DNA of 64,000 bases from Gammaproteobacteria bacterium. Lineage in GTDB: Bacteria > Pseudomonadota > Gammaproteobacteria > Xanthomonadales > Marinicellaceae. The DNA lies in NCBI GenBank assembly GCA_030430025.1, contig JAUIGR010000009.1, positions 1-64,000 of the forward strand, written 5' to 3'. Under the pieces are notes generated by a model that worked only from the letters and a program-made list of their open reading frames with translations, was not told where the DNA came from and did no database searches. Position 1 is the stretch's first letter, and every line of letters starts with the position of its first letter. Both the position numbers and the translations under genes were made by a program. This document shows, in pieces, positions 37,738-47,057 of this stretch.

Positions 37738-38696
37738 TGCGCTGCTTTAAGGTCAACATTGAAGCCCTGATTAATCGTCGTGGCAGAGAAACCGTACCTG
37801 TGATTTTTGATTGGCGCCGTATTTATGTGTTACCCAGCAAACCAGGCCTGTTTTTTGCTTTTATTTGGTTTGTCATGCTCATGGCTGGTTTGAATTTCAA
37901 TAACAACATGGGATTGATGTTGGTTTTTTTATTGTTTGGTATGGCTCAAGCGATCTTACTCAAAACATTCTTTAATATGCGTAATATCCAGTTGAAGAGC
38001 ATCAAGGCTGAACCAGTTTTTTTGGGCGAATCGACAGAGGTGAAATTAGAGCTGGTTGCTGATGATTCACGCTGGCAAATTGCTTGCCATAGTGGAAAGG
38101 TCTCTGATTCGACTAATATTAAATCAGGTAGAGGGTATGTGAGTTGCCCTGTTGAAGGCAATCACCGTGGTTGGCAACATATACCTAGGATTAAGTTACT
38201 GACACGATACCCGATGGGGTTATTTACAGTTTGGGTCTATTGTGCTCCGGATTTTTATATATTGGTTTACCCAAAACCAGAAACGCCAGTGCCAGCTTAC
38301 CCACAACATGGTGGTTTAGAGGGTCAGTTAACATTGCCTGAGAAGGGTGATGAAATATCTAACATACGCGAATATCATGTAGGTGATCCGGTTCGTGACA
38401 TCGCTTGGAAAAAAACAGCACAAAATAATAAGACTTGGGTTAAGCAATTTGAACAAATGCAAGGGCAGCAAATGCTTTTTGATTTTGATCAAATGACTAC
38501 ATTGACAGTTGAGCACAAACTGTCTCGCTTATGTGCTTGGGTGCTGCAAGCAGAGCGTCAAAACATGGATTATCAACTCAAATTATGCGATTTTTGTAGC
38601 GATATGGGGCATGGAACAGAGCAGTTAGCTCAATGTCTTAAGGCATTGGCATTGTATGGAGGGGGTGATTCATCAGCCAAGTTAGATCAAAATTAA
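37737..38696 (+). CDS. DUF58 membrane-associated protein
   Basis: The 319-residue protein has two hydrophobic segments near the N-terminus (about residues 37-55 and 58-78) and a DUF58 core with E-Y-H-V-G-D-P-V-R-D-I-A-W-K, the family signature. It follows the MoxR ATPase (one-base overlap) and precedes a transglutaminase-type protein, the common MoxR-DUF58-TgpA cassette. The function is likely in envelope or chaperone processes but is not defined. Confidence 0.9.
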   Translation: MRCFKVNIEALINRRGRETVPVIFDWRRIYVLPSKPGLFFAFIWFVMLMAGLNFNNNMGLMLVFLLFGMAQAILLKTFFNMRNIQLKSIKAEPVFLGESTEVKLELVADDSRWQIACHSGKVSDSTNIKSGRGYVSCPVEGNHRGWQHIPRIKLLTRYPMGLFTVWVYCAPDFYILVYPKPETPVPAYPQHGGLEGQLTLPEKGDEISNIREYHVGDPVRDIAWKKTAQNNKTWVKQFEQMQGQQMLFDFDQMTTLTVEHKLSRLCAWVLQAERQNMDYQLKLCDFCSDMGHGTEQLAQCLKALALYGGGDSSAKLDQN

Positions 38697-38734
38697 GCAC
38701 CAAACAATTATTTTGGGTTGTCTTATCAGTTCTG

Positions 38735-40654
38735 GTGACTGTGTTACCACAGATTCATCGTTTGCCATTGTGGTTTGTGCCTATGGTTGTTCTGGTGGTT
38801 GGTTTTAGGTTTTATGCCCAGTATCATGGTTTAAAGAAAGGTCATGGGATAGTGTTGAGTTTGTTGGCTATAGCTGTTCTGATTTTGTTGATGTATTCCC
38901 AGGGTTTCGGAGTAACGCGTGAAGTCAGTGTCAGTATTTTGATTACTATGACTGTTTTGAAGTTACTGGAAACTTATCATAAAAGAGATGCCTATTTAGT
39001 CGTTATGCTCTGTTATTTTGTTATCATGACTCGGTTTCTTTATTCACAGGATTTGATGCTGTTGGTTTATTTATTTGTCGCAGTATGGTCCAGTAGTAAC
39101 GCTTTGCATGTTTTACAGTTTCAGAAGAATGAAATCTTATTTGATCGTCAGCAATTAATTCAAACTGCAAAATTGGTGTCATTAGGTGTTCCTTTTGCAG
39201 TGATTTTCTTTATTTTTTTTCCGAGATTAGGTTCTCCCATTTGGGGCTCGCCAGATATTTTTGGTGAAGGTAAAACAGGCATTTCTGATAGCATGAGTCC
39301 AGGATCTATTGTCGAGTTATTTATGGATGACTCTCCAGCATTGCGTGTCACTTTTAAAAATGGAGTGATTCCAGATCCCCGTCATTTGTATTGGCGAGGT
39401 CCTGTTTTGTGGCATTATGATGGTACAACCTGGACAAGGAAAAAATCTCGCGTGAGGGCGCCTATCGAGTCTTTCAGATCTGAACAAGTGGTCGATTATC
39501 AGGTTGAGCAGGAAAGTACAGGGCAAAATTATATGTTTTCATTGGACTATGTCTTAGGTCAACCCAATAGTGCTTTCATGTTGGAAGATTCAACGTTGTA
39601 TTCACCAACAAAAATTAATCAGCTTAAACATTATGAGTTACAATCTGTTTTGTTGGATTCGTTTTCTGAACAATTGAGCGAACAGGATCGAAAGTTCTTA
39701 CTATCTTATCCTGAACAATTGAACCCTAAGACCCAATTAATGATGGCCAGTTGGTTATCTGATGATCAGTCAAACTCAGCAGAAGCGTTAATAAATCGAA
39801 CACTGACTTATTTTAACCAATCAGATTTTTTTTATTCTTACTCCCCACCTTCATTACATGGTGACATAGTTGATCAGTTTCTTTTTGAAACCAAACTTGG
39901 TTTTTGTGAACATTATGCTTCAACATTTGTACTGATGATGAGAATGGCTGGTATTCCTGCGCGGGTAGTGACTGGTTATCAAGGTGGCATTGATCGCGGA
40001 GAATATCTTTTGATTAAACAGTCAGATGCTCATGCTTGGGCTGAGGTGTTTATTGAAACCGAACCAGGCATAGGATCGTGGAGACGAGTAGATCCCACAG
40101 CTGTAGTTTCCCCTGAGCGAGTGCGTACTGGTGCAGGTTCAATTATTCAAACTCCGCGGAATTGGTACGATTTTGAATGGATTCGACAAACCAGGGAAGG
40201 GATTGACCAGTGGCGATACCAATGGAATCGTTGGATTAGAAACTTTAATCTCTCTAAGCAGAATGCTTTTTTTGAAATGATGGGATTTAAGCATCATGAA
40301 GTGACAAAAATTGCCTTGATTATGGCTTTTTTGATATTCTTATTGAGCGGTGTTATGGCTTTGTGGTTATGGATTAAAGCTCGCCCATTAAAAACTGCTT
40401 ATCAAAAAATTTATGTTTCGTATGTAAAACTCTTATTCCCCCATAAAGAATGTCAACAGGCTTTAAACAATGGATTTAAGTATAATCAACAATACCTTCA
40501 GTCGATTTATCCAGAGTTGAAACCTTTGCTTATAAGATTTGAGTCACTATATTTAAAGGGGCGATTCGCTCATCATCAACAACCTGATCAAGCTTACATC
40601 AGTCAATTAAAAAACTTGCTCTTTAAAATAAAAAAGAGAAAATCTTTAAAATAA
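38735..40654 (+). CDS. tgpA: TgpA-type membrane transglutaminase (DUF3488 and transglutaminase core); true start probably further upstream
   Basis: Several N-terminal helices precede a periplasmic transglutaminase core with catalytic C in L-G-F-C-E-H-Y-A-S, H in D-A-H-A-W-A-E-V and D in R-R-V-D-P-T-A, followed by a further helix and a C-terminal tail. The GTG at 38735 is the only canonical start in frame. However, the frame stays open upstream to 38669 and reads K-L-S-T-K-Q-L-F-W-V-V-L, which resembles the family's first transmembrane helix. An ATC at 38672 lies 9 nt after GGAGG. The start therefore needs checking. It follows DUF58 in the MoxR-DUF58-TgpA cassette. Confidence 0.92.
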   Translation: MTVLPQIHRLPLWFVPMVVLVVGFRFYAQYHGLKKGHGIVLSLLAIAVLILLMYSQGFGVTREVSVSILITMTVLKLLETYHKRDAYLVVMLCYFVIMTRFLYSQDLMLLVYLFVAVWSSSNALHVLQFQKNEILFDRQQLIQTAKLVSLGVPFAVIFFIFFPRLGSPIWGSPDIFGEGKTGISDSMSPGSIVELFMDDSPALRVTFKNGVIPDPRHLYWRGPVLWHYDGTTWTRKKSRVRAPIESFRSEQVVDYQVEQESTGQNYMFSLDYVLGQPNSAFMLEDSTLYSPTKINQLKHYELQSVLLDSFSEQLSEQDRKFLLSYPEQLNPKTQLMMASWLSDDQSNSAEALINRTLTYFNQSDFFYSYSPPSLHGDIVDQFLFETKLGFCEHYASTFVLMMRMAGIPARVVTGYQGGIDRGEYLLIKQSDAHAWAEVFIETEPGIGSWRRVDPTAVVSPERVRTGAGSIIQTPRNWYDFEWIRQTREGIDQWRYQWNRWIRNFNLSKQNAFFEMMGFKHHEVTKIALIMAFLIFLLSGVMALWLWIKARPLKTAYQKIYVSYVKLLFPHKECQQALNNGFKYNQQYLQSIYPELKPLLIRFESLYLKGRFAHHQQPDQAYISQLKNLLFKIKKRKSLK

Positions 40655-40680
40655 GAGCTAATTTCGCTATTCTTGAATTA

Positions 40681-40710
40681 TTGAAGTTTTAGCCCCAAAT
40701 TGCATGTATA
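40681..40710 (+). promoter_or_regulatory. Possible sigma70-type promoter ahead of clpS
   Basis: TTGAAG at 40681-40686 and TGTATA at 40705-40710 are spaced 18 bp apart, 18 nt upstream of the clpS start. The match is moderate and unproven, and the intergenic gap of 73 nt is the only space for a clpSA promoter. Confidence 0.35.
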
Positions 40711-40727
40711 CAAAAACACGATAAACA

Positions 40728-41048
40728 ATGAGTGAAAAAAACAACATATATGATTTAGATGCTGAATTGTTAGAACAGGTCGAACAATCATTCAAAGAGC
40801 CTAAAATGTACAAGGTTGTGTTGCTGAATGATGATTATACCCCGATGGAGTTTGTCATTGAGGTCTTAATGCGTTTTTTTGGGATGGACGAGCAAAAAGC
40901 GACGCAAATCATGTTACATGTACATACTCGAGGTAAAGGTTTGTGTGGCGTTTTTAGTCATGAAATTGCCGAAACGAAGTCAACACAAGTTAATGAATAT
41001 TCGCGTCAACATGAGCATCCTTTGCTGTGTGTTACGGAGGTGGTTTGA
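40728..41048 (+). CDS. clpS: ClpS adaptor of ClpAP
   Basis: ClpS binds N-degron substrates and hands them to ClpA. After an acidic N-terminal region it has the conserved core [16 protein letters not shown], with the acidic residues that contact the substrate N-terminus, and H-V-H-T-R-G. The 106 residues are normal. Its stop overlaps the clpA start by one base, so the pair is coupled. Confidence 0.96.
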   Translation: MSEKNNIYDLDAELLEQVEQSFKEPKMYKVVLLNDDYTPMEFVIEVLMRFFGMDEQKATQIMLHVHTRGKGLCGVFSHEIAETKSTQVNEYSRQHEHPLLCVTEVV

Positions 41049-43330
41049 TGTTAGATTTACATCTTGATAATACGGTCAATCAGATTTATAAGTACGCACG
41101 ACATCATCGCCATGAGATGTTGACTATGGAACATTTGATGTTAGGTCTGCTTAAAAATAAGCATGCTTTACGCGTATTAGATGCGGTGGCTGCTGATGTT
41201 AATTTGTTGCAACAGGAGTTAGAAGATTTGATAGCACAACATGTTGCTGTTTTGCCTGTTGACAGTGATTTAGATACCCAACCAACGTTAGCTTTTCGTC
41301 GGGTGATTCAACGAGCTATATATTCTGCACAATCTGCTGAATTAAAACAGGTTAAGGGTGATCGTGTTTTAGTGGCGATGTTTGATGAGGTGGACTCTCA
41401 TGCTGTTTATTTACTGAACAAACAGGGGATTACACGTTTTGATGTGGTTCGGTGCATTGCGCATGGCCAGGCAGAGTTTGAAGAAACTGAGACAAGTGCA
41501 GAACCTAAACAATCGGTCAAAGACAATAGTGAGGAAAAAAAACCAAGTGTTACAGATTATTTGACAGATCTCAATATCAAAGCCCAGAAAGGAAGAATAG
41601 ATCCGTTGATTGGTCGTGGTCTTGAATTAGAAAGGATGATTCAAATACTGATGCGTCGCTCTAAAAACAATCCATTGTTGGTTGGTGAACCAGGTGTTGG
41701 TAAAACTGCTATGGCAGAAGGGTTGGCTTGGCGAATTGTTAAAGGTCAAGTTCCTGGGGTGATGAAAGACACGCGGGTGCTTGCATTAGATCTGGGTAGT
41801 TTACTTGCTGGTACCAAGTATCGTGGAGATTTCGAAAAACGATTGAAAGCTGTGATCAGTCATGTGCAAAAAATTCCTGATGCGGTGATGTTTATTGATG
41901 AAATACATACCATCATTGGTGCAGGAGCTGTATCAGGTGGTACATTAGATACATCTAACTTACTGAAGCCAGCTCTGGCATCTGGTAAGTTAAGGTGTAT
42001 TGGCGCTACGACACAAGATGAAGTGCGACAAGTTTTTGAGCGGGATCGAGCATTGGCCAGACGATTCCAAAAAATCACTATCAGTGAACCCAGTATTCCA
42101 GAAGCGATTGAGATTTTAAAAGGTTTGAAAACGCATTTTGAATCTTTTCACAAAGTAACCTATAAAGAGCAAGCTTTAGTCGATGCAGTACAGCTGTCAG
42201 TTAAACATATTGCTGACAAATTTTTGCCAGATAAAGCCATTGATGTAATCGATGAGGCAGGTGCTTGGAAAAATATTCAGGGTAAAAATGAAGAGGCTAT
42301 TGGAAGTGCTGATGTTCGCAGAATTGTTGCATCTATTGCCAAGGTACCTGTTGATGACATTACTGAAGATGAAGGGCAAAGGTTACAAGCCATAGACCGC
42401 AATTTAAAACATGTGATTTTTGGTCAGGATCGAGCCATTGATATATTGGCTACTGCTATTAAGATGGCTCGCGCTGGGCTGATCCGTGATCATCGCACTG
42501 TGGCCAATTTGATGTTTGCTGGTCCCACCGGTGTCGGTAAGACAGAAGTTGTTCGCCAATTAGCACACCATATGGGTTTAAAATTATTGCGATTTGATAT
42601 GTCGGAGTATATGGAACCCCATACAATATCAAAATTAATCGGCTCACCACCAGGTTATGTAGGCCATGAACAAGGAGGTCAATTAACTGAAAAAGTATCA
42701 CAGGCACCACACAGTATCGTTTTGCTCGATGAAATTGAGAAAGCGCATCCTGATGTGTTGAACATACTTTTGCAGGTAATGGATAATGGTAAGTTGACTG
42801 ATTCTAATGGCCGAGAAACAGATTTTCGTAATGTTTTGGTAGTGATGACAACCAATGCAGGTGCAGAGTCTCGTGGTCGTAGTAGTTATGGTTTTATGGA
42901 ACAAGATCATAGCAGTGATGCGATGAAAGATTTAGAGCGACTTTTTAGTCCAGAATTCAGAAATCGGCTTGATGCCATTGTGCCTTTTCAGTCACTGTCA
43001 TTTGAGCATGTAGAGAAAATTGTGGATAAATTAATGATTGAGTTGGAGCAGCAATTATCTGATAAAGCGATCACTTTCAGTTTGTCTGCAAGTGCCCGTA
43101 GATGGCTTGTGGAAAAAGGATACAATAAAGAGATGGGTGCTCGCCCTATGCAGCGTGCCATCGATCAATTCATCAAAAAACCGTTAATTGATGACATTTT
43201 ATTTGGTGATTTGAGGCAAGGGGGTACTGTAAAAATCAAATGCGTCGATGATGCTCTTGTATTTGATGTACTATCTAATACTCGATTGCTTTCAGTAGAA
43301 GGAGAAGCTAAGCCAGCAGTCGATCATTGA
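41048..43330 (+). CDS. clpA: ATP-dependent Clp protease ATPase subunit ClpA
   Basis: This AAA+ unfoldase feeds substrates to ClpP. It has an N-terminal repeat domain, then Walker A1 G-E-P-G-V-G-K-T-A and Walker A2 G-P-T-G-V-G-K-T-E with matching Walker B motifs. The ATG at 41048 follows ACGGAGGTGG and makes 760 residues; a GTG-led longer frame at 41027 is rejected. The ClpP-docking loop, usually I-G-L or I-G-F, reads Y-G-F here (residues 614-616). The upstream clpS gives the normal clpSA order. Confidence 0.96.
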   Translation: MLDLHLDNTVNQIYKYARHHRHEMLTMEHLMLGLLKNKHALRVLDAVAADVNLLQQELEDLIAQHVAVLPVDSDLDTQPTLAFRRVIQRAIYSAQSAELKQVKGDRVLVAMFDEVDSHAVYLLNKQGITRFDVVRCIAHGQAEFEETETSAEPKQSVKDNSEEKKPSVTDYLTDLNIKAQKGRIDPLIGRGLELERMIQILMRRSKNNPLLVGEPGVGKTAMAEGLAWRIVKGQVPGVMKDTRVLALDLGSLLAGTKYRGDFEKRLKAVISHVQKIPDAVMFIDEIHTIIGAGAVSGGTLDTSNLLKPALASGKLRCIGATTQDEVRQVFERDRALARRFQKITISEPSIPEAIEILKGLKTHFESFHKVTYKEQALVDAVQLSVKHIADKFLPDKAIDVIDEAGAWKNIQGKNEEAIGSADVRRIVASIAKVPVDDITEDEGQRLQAIDRNLKHVIFGQDRAIDILATAIKMARAGLIRDHRTVANLMFAGPTGVGKTEVVRQLAHHMGLKLLRFDMSEYMEPHTISKLIGSPPGYVGHEQGGQLTEKVSQAPHSIVLLDEIEKAHPDVLNILLQVMDNGKLTDSNGRETDFRNVLVVMTTNAGAESRGRSSYGFMEQDHSSDAMKDLERLFSPEFRNRLDAIVPFQSLSFEHVEKIVDKLMIELEQQLSDKAITFSLSASARRWLVEKGYNKEMGARPMQRAIDQFIKKPLIDDILFGDLRQGGTVKIKCVDDALVFDVLSNTRLLSVEGEAKPAVDH

Positions 43331-43524
43331 CCATTTTCAGCTTAACTCATTAAACTGCCTATTGTGTAAGCAATAGAGTAGGATAGATCAGTTGCTGATG
43401 TGACTTCACGTTTCTTAGCATCACAATCCCCAATATGTTTAACGTTGTTCTAACTGTACTTTAACGACATATTATTGTTATTGGTAGTATATTTCTGTGT
43501 ACGATATTTTACGAGGTAATAACA

Positions 43525-45039
43525 ATGAAAAAAATGCTTGTGATCATATGCTGTGGTTTGTTTTTCACAGCCCAAGGGTCGGTTTATATTAATGAGAATG
43601 AAACAGGGGAGGTATTACTGATTCCCTTTTACAGTGTGGCCAATGATTTAACTACGATGGTCAGTATCAGTAATGGTGGTGATGAGTATAAAGTAGTTAA
43701 AGTGACAGTCAGAGATGGACAACAATCGCAGCGGTTATTGTCATTTAATGTTTTTCTTAAAGGTCATGATATTTGGACCATGGGTTTGTTACGCACATCA
43801 GCGGACAGTGTTTCGTTGGTAACCAATGACCAGTCTTGTACGACCTTGGAGGGAGATTTGCCTATATATCAAGATTTATTAACTTTTGAGATAGATCCTG
43901 ATAATGAGTTAACTCAGGAAGAGATTGATGCCCGTATGGAGATTGGATCGATAGAGGTTTATGAGTTGGCTGAGGTTAAAGACAGTGACAATTTTTTGAA
44001 GGTTGCTATGGATGAATCGAACTGTGGTTATATCAGGGATCAATATGGAGCTGGTGGATTATGGCAAGATGATCTGAACAATGATGAGATTTTGAATCCG
44101 GTGGATGGTGGTTTGCATGGAGCTGCTTATATTATTGATGTGGCTAATGGGTTTGTTTTTAACAGTCCGGTGACACATTTTGATCATTTTTATTCTGAAG
44201 GGACGGTTTTTCATCGATCTCCGGAAGATTCATTACCGGACTTATCCAGTGGTGATCCTGTGAGTTTATTGATAGATGAGGGTCGTGTTGTTGAGACTCG
44301 TTGGCCGACTGGTTATGAGGCGATCAGTGCGTTATTGATGAAAAGTACATTGAGTAATGAATTTGAGATTTCGGAGGGTATTGGTGCGGCGACTGAATGG
44401 GTGATCAGTTTTCCGACCTTGAGGTTTTATCAGCGGGATGATGGGTTTGAAGAGCCTTTTGTTTTTGAAGCTCATAATCCCAACCTCTTTTATTTTCCTT
44501 TCCCAAATAAAATTCGCGCGAATCTTCCTAACTACGGTATACCCGATACGGTTACTGATCAATATGATTCTGTTTTTGACCGAGAGGGTAATTCCATTAA
44601 TTCCTTTGACTGCCTTTTATCAGCTTGTCCGCCTCACCAATATCTTCCATCAAGTTCAAACACTATTTTGATTTCATTTACTTCCCAGTCTTGGAATCTG
44701 ACACAACCATTGTTGGCTATGAAAAGATATAATGATCTAGAAGACGATGATGCATTTAATAATCCGCACAACGTACTTGGGCTTGAATTTGGTCCTGATT
44801 TTCCAATGAAAAAACAGCAAGGCAAAGTCGAACTTCGTATTAATGAAAATTACACAAGATCAACTTTACGAGGAGTGGATATCCATACTAACCAACCGGT
44901 TGAATATCGAGGGTTACCTGTTACTGGCTTTGCTTTTAGTCGATACATCAATGCCAACGCCCAGGAAGGACTGTTGGCTACTTATGCTTCATCGACTCCT
45001 CATTTTGGAGAGAGAAGTATAAATACTCCGGATGATTAA
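43525..45039 (+). CDS. Secreted protein of unknown function
   Basis: The 504-residue protein has a signal peptide (about 1-18, M-K-K-M-L-V-I-I-C-C-G-L-F-F), then a mainly beta chain with a G-E-V-L-L-I-P-F-Y-S-V-A-N-D motif near residue 30 and W-T-M-G-L-L, wording I associate with a large uncharacterised family of secreted proteins in marine proteobacteria. No enzyme motif is visible. An ACGAGGT-type ribosome site precedes the ATG. The 194-nt gap upstream shows only a weak 6-bp inverted repeat (CTATTG/CAATAG), and a hairpin terminator follows the gene. Confidence 0.78.
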   Translation: MKKMLVIICCGLFFTAQGSVYINENETGEVLLIPFYSVANDLTTMVSISNGGDEYKVVKVTVRDGQQSQRLLSFNVFLKGHDIWTMGLLRTSADSVSLVTNDQSCTTLEGDLPIYQDLLTFEIDPDNELTQEEIDARMEIGSIEVYELAEVKDSDNFLKVAMDESNCGYIRDQYGAGGLWQDDLNNDEILNPVDGGLHGAAYIIDVANGFVFNSPVTHFDHFYSEGTVFHRSPEDSLPDLSSGDPVSLLIDEGRVVETRWPTGYEAISALLMKSTLSNEFEISEGIGAATEWVISFPTLRFYQRDDGFEEPFVFEAHNPNLFYFPFPNKIRANLPNYGIPDTVTDQYDSVFDREGNSINSFDCLLSACPPHQYLPSSSNTILISFTSQSWNLTQPLLAMKRYNDLEDDDAFNNPHNVLGLEFGPDFPMKKQQGKVELRINENYTRSTLRGVDIHTNQPVEYRGLPVTGFAFSRYINANAQEGLLATYASSTPHFGERSINTPDD

Positions 45040-45064
45040 AAACAGTCAAAGCCTGCGGTGAAGC

Positions 45065-45112
45065 TATAAAGCCAAGTTGATTGTTCAGCCTGGCTTTATA
45101 TTGCAGTTTTTT
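45065..45112 (+). terminator. Hairpin terminator after the secreted-protein gene
   Basis: A perfect 10-bp stem (45065-45074 with 45091-45100) and 16-nt loop are followed, after six bases, by a run of six Ts. It lies between the convergent secreted-protein and sufE genes and ends at the sufE stop codon. The loop is long for an intrinsic terminator, so confidence is moderate. Confidence 0.55.
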
Positions 45113-45521
45113 ACAAATAGTCAGCCGCAGTTTTTTTGATTTGAGCGATCATGGCGTTGAGACCATTGCTGCGTGTAGATGACAAGTGTGCTGACAGGCC
45201 AATCATTTTAATGAATTCAGGTTCGGTTTGAATGATTTCTTTGGCGGTTTTTTCTGAGTAAATAGACAACACCAAATATATCAGACCAGAGACAATGGCG
45301 GCGTCAGAGTTGGCGTAAAAGTGTAGGGTGTTGCCTTCTTTTTTGTGAATTAGCCAGACTCGGGACTGGCAGCCTTGTAACAAATTATCATCTACTTTGT
45401 CGATTTCATCTAAGGCAGGTAGTTGCTTCCCCAGGTCAATGATATATTGGTATTTTTCTAGCCAATCATCAAACATTTCAAATGTTTCAATGAGTTCTTG
45501 CTGGTTTTGAAAGTGATTCAT
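45111..45521 (-). CDS. sufE: SufE-family sulfur acceptor
   Basis: SufE accepts persulfide sulfur from a SufS-type desulfurase. The catalytic cysteine is in L-Q-G-C-Q-S-R-V-W, and the fold with Y-I-I-D-L-G-K-Q-L-P is typical. The 136 residues match SufE/YgdK. It is not beside the SUF operon (6019-11452) but overlaps cysS by 4 bp. The cell therefore encodes a SufU-like and a SufE-type partner; which desulfurase it serves is unknown. Confidence 0.93.
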   Translation of the reverse strand: MNHFQNQQELIETFEMFDDWLEKYQYIIDLGKQLPALDEIDKVDDNLLQGCQSRVWLIHKKEGNTLHFYANSDAAIVSGLIYLVLSIYSEKTAKEIIQTEPEFIKMIGLSAHLSSTRSNGLNAMIAQIKKTAADYL

Positions 45522-46900
45522 CTCTTAATACTCCAGCGGGTACCATCCGTTGAATCTTCCAATATCACTCCCAGGGTGTCCAATTGGTCACGAATTTCAT
45601 CAGATTTTGTCCAGTCTTTGTTGTCACGAGCATCTTTACGTTCAGCAATTAACCGCTCAACTTGTGTTCTTAAGTCTTGATCAATCTGCTGATCTTTAGT
45701 AAACCAGTCATCAACCGGCGTTTGTAGTACTCCCAATAATTTGGCGCTATTCATAAGCCTGCTTTTGGCTTGTTGCTTGGCTTGATTGGTTTGAGCGTTA
45801 GCTAACTTTTTAGCCAGTATATTAATCCGAGCAAAAGCCATGGGGGTATTCAAATCATCTTCCAGTGCAGTAAGCAACTCGTTATCAATGGTTGCATGTG
45901 TGTCAACTTCAATATCTTCATTATCTCGCAGTGTATGGTATATCCTGTCCAATGTCTTCGTTACTTGTGCTAGTGAATCTTCAGAAAAATCGACTGATTG
46001 TCGATAATGAGCACCGAGTAGTAACCAGCGTACTACTTCTCCACCATGTGCAGCAATAACATCACGGATCAGTGCAATATTTCCCAGTGACTTGGACATT
46101 TTCTGTGAACTCATGGTGATGAAACCATTGTGAACCCAATAATTGGCAAAGTTTCTGGTTTTATTGGCACAACAACTCTGTGCTATTTCATTTTCATGAT
46201 GAGGAAATATGAGGTCTTTGCCTCCACAATGAATATCTATGGTTTGGCCCAAGTGTTTGGCTGCCATGGCTGAACATTCAATATGCCAACCCGGTCGTCC
46301 GCGTCCCCAGGGACTGTTCCAGCCTGGCAAGCTTTCATCAGATGGCTTCCATAATACAAAATCTCCCGGATGTTTTTTATAGTCAGCTACCTCAATACGT
46401 GCACCTGCTTGCATTTCTTCCAGGTTACGTTTGGATAAACAGCCATAATCGAGATAAGAGGTGACATCGAACAATACATGTCCATCGGCCTCATAGGCAT
46501 GTCCCTGTTCAATTAAGATTTTGATCATGCTGATCATCTCATCGAGATGGTGTGTAGCGTAGGGTTCAATGTCAGGCATTCGAACACCCAAAGCCTTTAG
46601 GTCCTCATTGTAGGCTTTGGCGTATTTTGTTGATATGGTTTTGATTGAGTGTCCCGTTTTTTGTGATATGTTATTGATTTTGTCGTCAATGTCTGTGATG
46701 TTGCGTGCAAATACAACATGGGGGTAATGTGATCTCAATAATCTATTAAGGACGTCAAAAACCACTGCTGGTCGGGCGTTGCCGATATGAGCGTAGCCAT
46801 ACACCGTGGGGCCACAGAGGTACATCGTTACGCGATTTTCATCGATGGGTTTGAATAATTCTTTTTGTCCTGTTAGCGTGTTATATAAATATAGACTCAT
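45518..46900 (-). CDS. cysS: Cysteinyl-tRNA synthetase
   Basis: This class I synthetase charges tRNA-Cys. The H-I-G-N signature lies in Y-A-H-I-G-N-A-R, the K-M-S-K-S motif is intact, and L-C-G-P-T-V-Y includes the first zinc-ligand cysteine. The 460 residues are normal. It overlaps sufE by 4 bp, so both are on one transcript. Coupling of tRNA-Cys charging and sulfur transfer in one transcript is notable but may be chance. Confidence 0.96.
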   Translation of the reverse strand: MSLYLYNTLTGQKELFKPIDENRVTMYLCGPTVYGYAHIGNARPAVVFDVLNRLLRSHYPHVVFARNITDIDDKINNISQKTGHSIKTISTKYAKAYNEDLKALGVRMPDIEPYATHHLDEMISMIKILIEQGHAYEADGHVLFDVTSYLDYGCLSKRNLEEMQAGARIEVADYKKHPGDFVLWKPSDESLPGWNSPWGRGRPGWHIECSAMAAKHLGQTIDIHCGGKDLIFPHHENEIAQSCCANKTRNFANYWVHNGFITMSSQKMSKSLGNIALIRDVIAAHGGEVVRWLLLGAHYRQSVDFSEDSLAQVTKTLDRIYHTLRDNEDIEVDTHATIDNELLTALEDDLNTPMAFARINILAKKLANAQTNQAKQQAKSRLMNSAKLLGVLQTPVDDWFTKDQQIDQDLRTQVERLIAERKDARDNKDWTKSDEIRDQLDTLGVILEDSTDGTRWSIKR

Positions 46901-47057
46901 GTTTTTTGTCTTTGATTGACAGTAAACTGCTTATTCTAAGGAATTGTGAGCTCAGCTTAAACTGCTTTGTGCCTTGTTTTGATAAATTGAATTTAGGATA
47001 ATGGCGCCTCTTTGAAATGTGAAAGCTTCATTTTCTACTAGTTAATGTTGATACATA

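Noticed and set aside
40879-41067. Second plus-strand frame within clpS
   Set aside because: It is an overlapping shadow of the conserved clpS-clpA junction, and its wording is not protein-like.
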